From positions 496,001 to 560,000 of the forward strand of contig NZ_JASBRG010000001.1 in assembly GCF_029961145.1 (NCBI RefSeq): DNA of 64,000 nucleotides, written 5' to 3'. A model generated the notes under the pieces. That model was not told the DNA's origin and did not search any database. It saw nothing but the letters and a program-made list of their open reading frames with translations. Numbering within the stretch: the stretch's first letter is position 1; each line of letters begins with the position of its first letter. Position numbers and translations under genes: made by a program. Positions 59,998-64,000 of this stretch are shown here, in pieces. The DNA is from Pinibacter soli. Its GTDB lineage: Bacteria; Bacteroidota; Bacteroidia; Chitinophagales; Chitinophagaceae.

Positions 59998-61476
59998 TTA
60001 TTGCAAACGGAGACCCATGCCTTTATAAAATTCCAATACTTTCATTTTAAACACATAATCGTATTGTGCATTGGCCAGATCCAGTTTTGCGCGGGCAAGA
60101 TTGTTTTGGCTGGTAATTAAATCATAGGTATTGAGTAATCCGATATCGTGTCTTTTTTGTGCGTAGTCATATGTTTTTTGTGAAACATCCACGCTTACTT
60201 TACTGGAGTTGAATTTCTGCAAAGCCGCAACAGCGTTGGTGTAAGCAGTGTAAATATCCTGTTTCAATTTTTGATCTGCCTGTTCAATAACAACCTGTTG
60301 GTTTTTGATATCTATCTTAGATCTTTCGTAGTTGGTTCTTGCTGTATAGCCATTGAAAATGGGAACAGAGATATTAACGCCAAGACTTTGACCAAAATTA
60401 CCAGTAAACTGCGTTCCCCAGCCATCCCAATATTGTCCAAATGTTCTATTTTTTTGCAACACCGAATACTCAGGCGAATATACCGGCTGAGCGCTGCCTG
60501 GATTACCGGGGTTTATTATAACATAATCGCCATTTGGATTATATCCATTGAGTGTCGCTCCGGTTATCATGGTGGCGGGATTTGAAAACCTGGTGTTAAG
60601 CCTGCCGAATGCCGAAATGGTTGGATATAAATTAGCCTTGCTTGATTTAGAAGCAGCCTCTTTGGAATCCAGTCTCAATTGATTTGCTTTTTGTGCGGGC
60701 TGATTTGAAAGCGCCAGATTATAAACATCTTCAGGTTGCAGCGAGGCTATCGGCTCAACAGGTATCACTTCAACAGGAGGAACGTCAATTTCAAAAGGTG
60801 ATGCAAAGTCAAGATTCATCAACGACTTTAGTTGGATCAGATTCAGCTCTGACGTTGATTTTGCAGTGATCAAATTTGAGCTGTCCAATGCCAGTTGAGA
60901 TTCCAGTTGCAATGCGTCTAACTCTGGAACCGCACCCGCATCTACTCTTTTCCTTACTGTATATAATTGAGCGCTGTCCTGTTGCACCTGCACCCTTACA
61001 ATTCTAACTTGTTCGATAGCCAGCAGTGCCTGCAAATAAGCTGTTGCCACATTCAGTGCTACATCGTTTTTCGCTTTATCTACATCTGCGAGGGAAGCTC
61101 TATTTTCCAGTTCCTGCGACAGAATATTATTTTTTATGCGGTTCCAATTGTAGATGGTCGCATCGAGATTCAAATTGAAATTTTGGGAAAGGCTATTGAT
61201 GTCAATATATGTGTTGGTTGCAGTGTTGATAGTTTTACCAAGGTTATATCCTGTGCCCGTGCTAAAACTCGCGTTGGGAATTCTCGACAATTTTGCCTGC
61301 TTCAAAGAGGCTTCTGAATAATGCTCCTGCACGTCCGCAGTTTTCACGGTAAGGTTATGTGCCCATGCATATTCCACACATTCCATCAGGTTCCATTTCT
61401 TTTGGGCAAAAGATGTGTTGTTCAAAAACAGACCCGTTAACAATAGTAATAGAAAACAGGATTGGTTCAATTTCAC
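59998..61476 (-). CDS. TolC-family outer-membrane efflux protein
   Basis: A 492-residue outer-membrane channel. A signal peptide ending NTSFAQ is followed by two outer-membrane efflux repeats with the usual helices (ECVEYAWAHNLTVKTADVQEHYSEASLKQAKLSRIPN; AQKANQLRLDSKEAASKSSKANLYPTISAFGRLN; VEQADQKLKQDIYTAYTNAVAALQKFNSSKVSVDVSQKTYDYAQKRHDIGLLNTYDLITSQNNLARAKLDLANAQYDYVF, given here as landmarks along the chain). The start codon is GTG at 61476, in the right place for the signal peptide. First gene of a two-gene efflux operon with the adaptor. Confidence 0.9.
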   Translation of the reverse strand: MKLNQSCFLLLLLTGLFLNNTSFAQKKWNLMECVEYAWAHNLTVKTADVQEHYSEASLKQAKLSRIPNASFSTGTGYNLGKTINTATNTYIDINSLSQNFNLNLDATIYNWNRIKNNILSQELENRASLADVDKAKNDVALNVATAYLQALLAIEQVRIVRVQVQQDSAQLYTVRKRVDAGAVPELDALQLESQLALDSSNLITAKSTSELNLIQLKSLMNLDFASPFEIDVPPVEVIPVEPIASLQPEDVYNLALSNQPAQKANQLRLDSKEAASKSSKANLYPTISAFGRLNTRFSNPATMITGATLNGYNPNGDYVIINPGNPGSAQPVYSPEYSVLQKNRTFGQYWDGWGTQFTGNFGQSLGVNISVPIFNGYTARTNYERSKIDIKNQQVVIEQADQKLKQDIYTAYTNAVAALQKFNSSKVSVDVSQKTYDYAQKRHDIGLLNTYDLITSQNNLARAKLDLANAQYDYVFKMKVLEFYKGMGLRLQ

Positions 61477-61584
61477 TGTTGAAATCTTTTAAGTTTATTA
61501 TCAATCTAATATTAACTATCCCCTCAATTAGCCATATTCCACTATCAATAAAGCAAGCATTCAGAGAGTTCTAACCTAATACCG

Positions 61585-61608
61585 ATTGGTCAAACAATAT
61601 AGACCAAT
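61585..61608. promoter_or_regulatory. TetR-like operator candidate
   Basis: attggtc (61585-61591) and gaccaat (61602-61608) form a perfect 7-bp inverted repeat with 10 bp between, 109 bp upstream of the efflux operon start. TetR-type repressors commonly guard such operons; no regulator gene is in the window. Confidence 0.4.
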
Positions 61609-61650
61609 TTCGACTGCGTCTCATTGTTCTATTTGTTTGATCCATCGGCA

Positions 61651-61704
61651 TTATAAGGAATTCAAATTTATTTTTGAATCATAATAAATTTGAATTCCTT
61701 ATAA
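61651..61704. repeat. Perfect 22-bp inverted repeat, 10-nt loop
   Basis: 61651-61672 (TTATAAGGAATTCAAATTTATT, 22 bases described by its ends TTATAAGG...TTTATT) pairs with 61683-61704. A/T-rich, not 7-periodic, and so unlike the heptad class. It lies 116 bp before the TonB receptor ATG; a transcription attenuator, terminator or operator are all possible. Confidence 0.7.
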
Positions 61705-61819
61705 ATTAGTTTTCAAAATAAAGATTTTTCGCTGAGGAATAATTTTTTATATACTTTTTCGGCCAATTTTATGTTTCAGTGGAACCAGATCGCACTTAAA
61801 ACTTACCAAAGCCCAAAGA

Positions 61820-63883
61820 ATGGCACCGTTTATTAAGAAATTCATTCTTTCCATCGCAATAGTTGCAAGCTGCAACTATTCATTTTCCCAGTCAGTTGCC
61901 GACACGGCAAAACTCCAGGAAGTAGTTATAAAAGCATACGAGCATAACCGAAATATTAAAGATATTGGCGCCGCCGTTTCAACGGTTCGTGGAGCGCAGC
62001 TTGACCGCTTTGGTAATGTTTCCATTTTATCAGCAATCAATAGTGAGCCGGGTATTCGAATGGAAGAACGCTCTCCGGGAAGTTATCGACTAAGCATCCG
62101 CGGCAGTTCGCTAAGAGCGCCATTTGGAGTAAGAAATGTAAAAGTCTACTGGAACGGTATACCTTTTACCGATCCCGGTGGGAACACTTACCTTAATCAA
62201 TTTTCTCCCAATAATTTTTCGTCTTTAGAAATTTTAAAAGGTCCCGGCAGCAGCTTATATGGTGCTGGCACAGGAGGCGTTATATTGGCAAATGGATTTG
62301 ATCCTTTGCAGCCAAACGAACTTCAATTGCAATACTCAGGTGGAAGTTTTGGAACGAATAATGTACATGCCGGTATCACTTTCGGCGACGAAGGCTTTAA
62401 AAATAACATCAGTTACAATTATCAAAACAGCAATGGATATCGCGATCAAAGCGCGATGCACAGAACAACGCTTTCATGGGAAACGAGAAGTATCGTTTCT
62501 CCCAAATATGAAATGTCTACTCATGTACTTTACGGTGACTTGGTTTATGAAACCCCAGGTGGCTTAACCAAGGCACAATACAATGCAAACCCAAAAGCTG
62601 CAAGGCCCGCCAGCGGTGGCTTTCCAAGTGCAGCAGCGATCAATGCAGCTATTTATCAAAAAATGTTTTGGGCAGGTTTCAATCAGCAATATCATTTTAC
62701 CGATAATTTTTACAACAGCACTTCTGTGTATGGAACAGTTACCAATTTTAAAAACAGCGCCATCCGCAATTATGAGAAAAGACTGGAACCGCATTTCGGT
62801 GGAAGAACGGTGTTTGGTTACAACGCACAATTACAACAAACAAAGTTGAACATCATTGCAGGAGCTGCGGCCCAACAAGGTTATTTTACGGACAACGTTT
62901 ACAATAACAAAAATAGCAATCCCGATTCGCTGCAAACAAGTGATGAAATCAACAACAGCCAATGGAATGCATTTGCGCAAGCGGAAGCAATCTTTAACGG
63001 AGGTTGGGTAGCAACTGCGGGAGTGAGCATTAATAAAACGCAGATCAATTTTACACGCACTTCTGTTGTGCCAAATTTTATGTATGATAGTAAGTACAAC
63101 AATGAGTGGGCACCGCGATTTTCGCTGTTGAAAAAGTTCAGCAAAATTTCTGTGTATGGTGTGGTGTCAGAAGGATTTTCACCGCCTGCAACGCAGGAAC
63201 TCTTACCGGCTACAACCATTATCAACACTAACTTACAAGCAGAGCACGGTTGGAACTATGAGCTTGGTGCCAGAGGAAATTTGTTGCAAAACAGATTGGT
63301 ATGGAATGTAAACGTGTTTGATTTTAATTTGGGAAATGCCATCGTACAACGTCGTGATGCGAGTGGCGCAGACTATTACACCAATGCTGGCTCTACAAAA
63401 CAGAACGGCGTTGAAGCAAATGCATCTTACGTGATCACAGACAATAAGAACAATTTTATATCAGGCGCTACTATTTGGGCAAGCTATACGTATTTTCACT
63501 TCCACTACAATGAGTTTAAACAACTGGACGCAAATTACTCTGGCAATCAAATGCCGGGCATAGCGCCAAATACAGTCGCTGCGGGCTTTGATCTTTCCTT
63601 CAAACCGCATTTATATTTACATGCTACTTACTTCTACAGCAGCTCTATTTACCTGAATGATGCGAATACAGACAAGGCTAGCGAATATCATTTGCTTGGC
63701 GCAAAATTTGGGTACAAAAACAGTTTAGGAAAACATCTTACCATCGACTTATTTGCCGGAGGCGACAATTTATTGAACCAGAAATACAGCCTCGGCAACG
63801 ATATCAATGCTACAGGAGGAAGGTATTACAATGCAGCGCCAACAGCGAATTTCTATGCCGGTGTTGCGCTGGGCGTAAGATAG
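61820..63883 (+). CDS. TonB-dependent outer-membrane receptor
   Basis: A 687-residue receptor. A signal peptide ending YSFSQ is followed by a short region with the possible TonB box LQEVVIKAY and then a plug domain (VSILSAINSEPGIRMEERSPGSYRLSIRGSSLRAPFGVRNVKVYWNGIPFTDPGG, landmarks at about 60-120; GPGSSLYGAGTGGVI). The 22-strand barrel ends in GVALGVR. There is no carboxypeptidase-like N-terminal domain and no SusD partner, so a siderophore, vitamin or metal-chelate receptor is more likely than a glycan importer. Divergent from the efflux operon. Confidence 0.9.
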   Translation: MAPFIKKFILSIAIVASCNYSFSQSVADTAKLQEVVIKAYEHNRNIKDIGAAVSTVRGAQLDRFGNVSILSAINSEPGIRMEERSPGSYRLSIRGSSLRAPFGVRNVKVYWNGIPFTDPGGNTYLNQFSPNNFSSLEILKGPGSSLYGAGTGGVILANGFDPLQPNELQLQYSGGSFGTNNVHAGITFGDEGFKNNISYNYQNSNGYRDQSAMHRTTLSWETRSIVSPKYEMSTHVLYGDLVYETPGGLTKAQYNANPKAARPASGGFPSAAAINAAIYQKMFWAGFNQQYHFTDNFYNSTSVYGTVTNFKNSAIRNYEKRLEPHFGGRTVFGYNAQLQQTKLNIIAGAAAQQGYFTDNVYNNKNSNPDSLQTSDEINNSQWNAFAQAEAIFNGGWVATAGVSINKTQINFTRTSVVPNFMYDSKYNNEWAPRFSLLKKFSKISVYGVVSEGFSPPATQELLPATTIINTNLQAEHGWNYELGARGNLLQNRLVWNVNVFDFNLGNAIVQRRDASGADYYTNAGSTKQNGVEANASYVITDNKNNFISGATIWASYTYFHFHYNEFKQLDANYSGNQMPGIAPNTVAAGFDLSFKPHLYLHATYFYSSSIYLNDANTDKASEYHLLGAKFGYKNSLGKHLTIDLFAGGDNLLNQKYSLGNDINATGGRYYNAAPTANFYAGVALGVR

Positions 63884-63892
63884 ATCGGGAAC

Positions 63893-64000
63893 CCAGATTA
63901 TCATGATTTTCATGATTTGTCAAGATTTTCTATTTGAAATTTGAGATTTGGCGATTCAACTAATTTCAAATGCAATGTCGTTTAGTTAAGCTGCTTGAAA
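63893..64000. repeat. Repeat-bearing spacer at the right window edge
   Basis: It contains a CAGATTATCATGATT/TTCATGATT array (63893-63935), a heptad tract of the AGATTTG family (63930-63950), and at 63973-63990 an 18-bp match (two substitutions) to the terminus of the nested palindrome at 55231. The element, if complete, continues beyond the window. Confidence 0.55.

Larger units (their letters stand above)
61477..61819. other. Divergent 343-bp region between efflux operon and TonB receptor
   Basis: It holds an ATTGGTC-N10-GACCAAT palindrome (61585-61608) and a perfect 22-bp inverted repeat with 10-nt loop (61651-61672 / 61683-61704). No ORF is seen. Both elements are suited to control one or both divergent units. 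Confidence 0.65.

Overview
The window is a chromosomal segment of a Bacteroidota bacterium, most likely a Chitinophagaceae (Chitinophaga/Niastella/Terrimonas type). The evidence is a complete gldK-gldL-gldM-gldN type IX secretion/gliding operon, a SusC/SusD polysaccharide utilisation locus (PUL), ECF sigma/anti-sigma modules typical of the family, OMP_b-brl type proteins, A/T-rich leaders without Shine-Dalgarno sequences before almost every gene, and TTTG...TAnnTTTG-like promoter candidates. No tRNA, rRNA, CRISPR array, transposase or prophage gene was seen.

Layout. 1-1.2 kb: 3' part of gpmI, cut by the window edge. 1.4-6.9 kb: an orphan MacB/FtsX-type ABC permease divergent from an ECF sigma factor, an anti-sigma-like protein ending in an outer-membrane-barrel domain, and a lipoprotein. 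7.1-8.9 kb: uvrC. 9.2-25.3 kb (minus strand): a PUL in the order membrane-bound propeller/HTH regulator, SusC, SusD, GH144-type glucanase, [GxxExxY gene between inverted repeats], GH43 with discoidin domain, and two tandem GH3 beta-glucosidases. A beta-glucan, quite possibly beta-1,2-glucan, is the likely substrate. 25.5-28.6 kb: transketolase C-terminal half, galE, rfbA. 28.9-29.8 kb: a 5'-truncated, frameshifted pseudogene. 29.9-32.9 kb: a coiled-coil J-domain protein, then a PiT phosphate transporter with its DUF47 partner. 33.5-37.3 kb: oxidative pentose phosphate genes gnd-zwf-pgl. 37.6-42.5 kb: a TonB-receptor-like barrel and, convergent to it, a sigma/anti-sigma/periplasmic-protein operon. 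42.9-47.7 kb: gldKLMN. 47.9-55.1 kb: YyaL-like thioredoxin-domain protein, HemD-like protein with DUF4271 partner, BamA/TamA-like outer membrane protein, hemW. 55.7-58.4 kb: a covalent-FAD oxidoreductase with an atypical strong Shine-Dalgarno, and gpsA. 58.5-63.9 kb: MacA-like adaptor and TolC-like channel divergent from a TonB-dependent receptor.

The most distinctive property lies between the genes. Many spacers contain long imperfect hairpins whose arms are themselves tandem arrays of degenerate 7-bp (sometimes 8-bp) words, with different word families at different loci. Three further hairpins have CCAC(A/T)GAGG-type termini, and one of these pairs encloses the GxxExxY gene in the middle of the PUL operon. 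A separate ~290-bp nested palindrome lies inside a heptad tract at 55.2-55.5 kb; the first bases of a related end appear at the right window edge, again next to a heptad tract. One heptad hairpin abuts the truncated end of the pseudogene. This small-repeat ecology and the GxxExxY cassette are the best candidates for something not well described.
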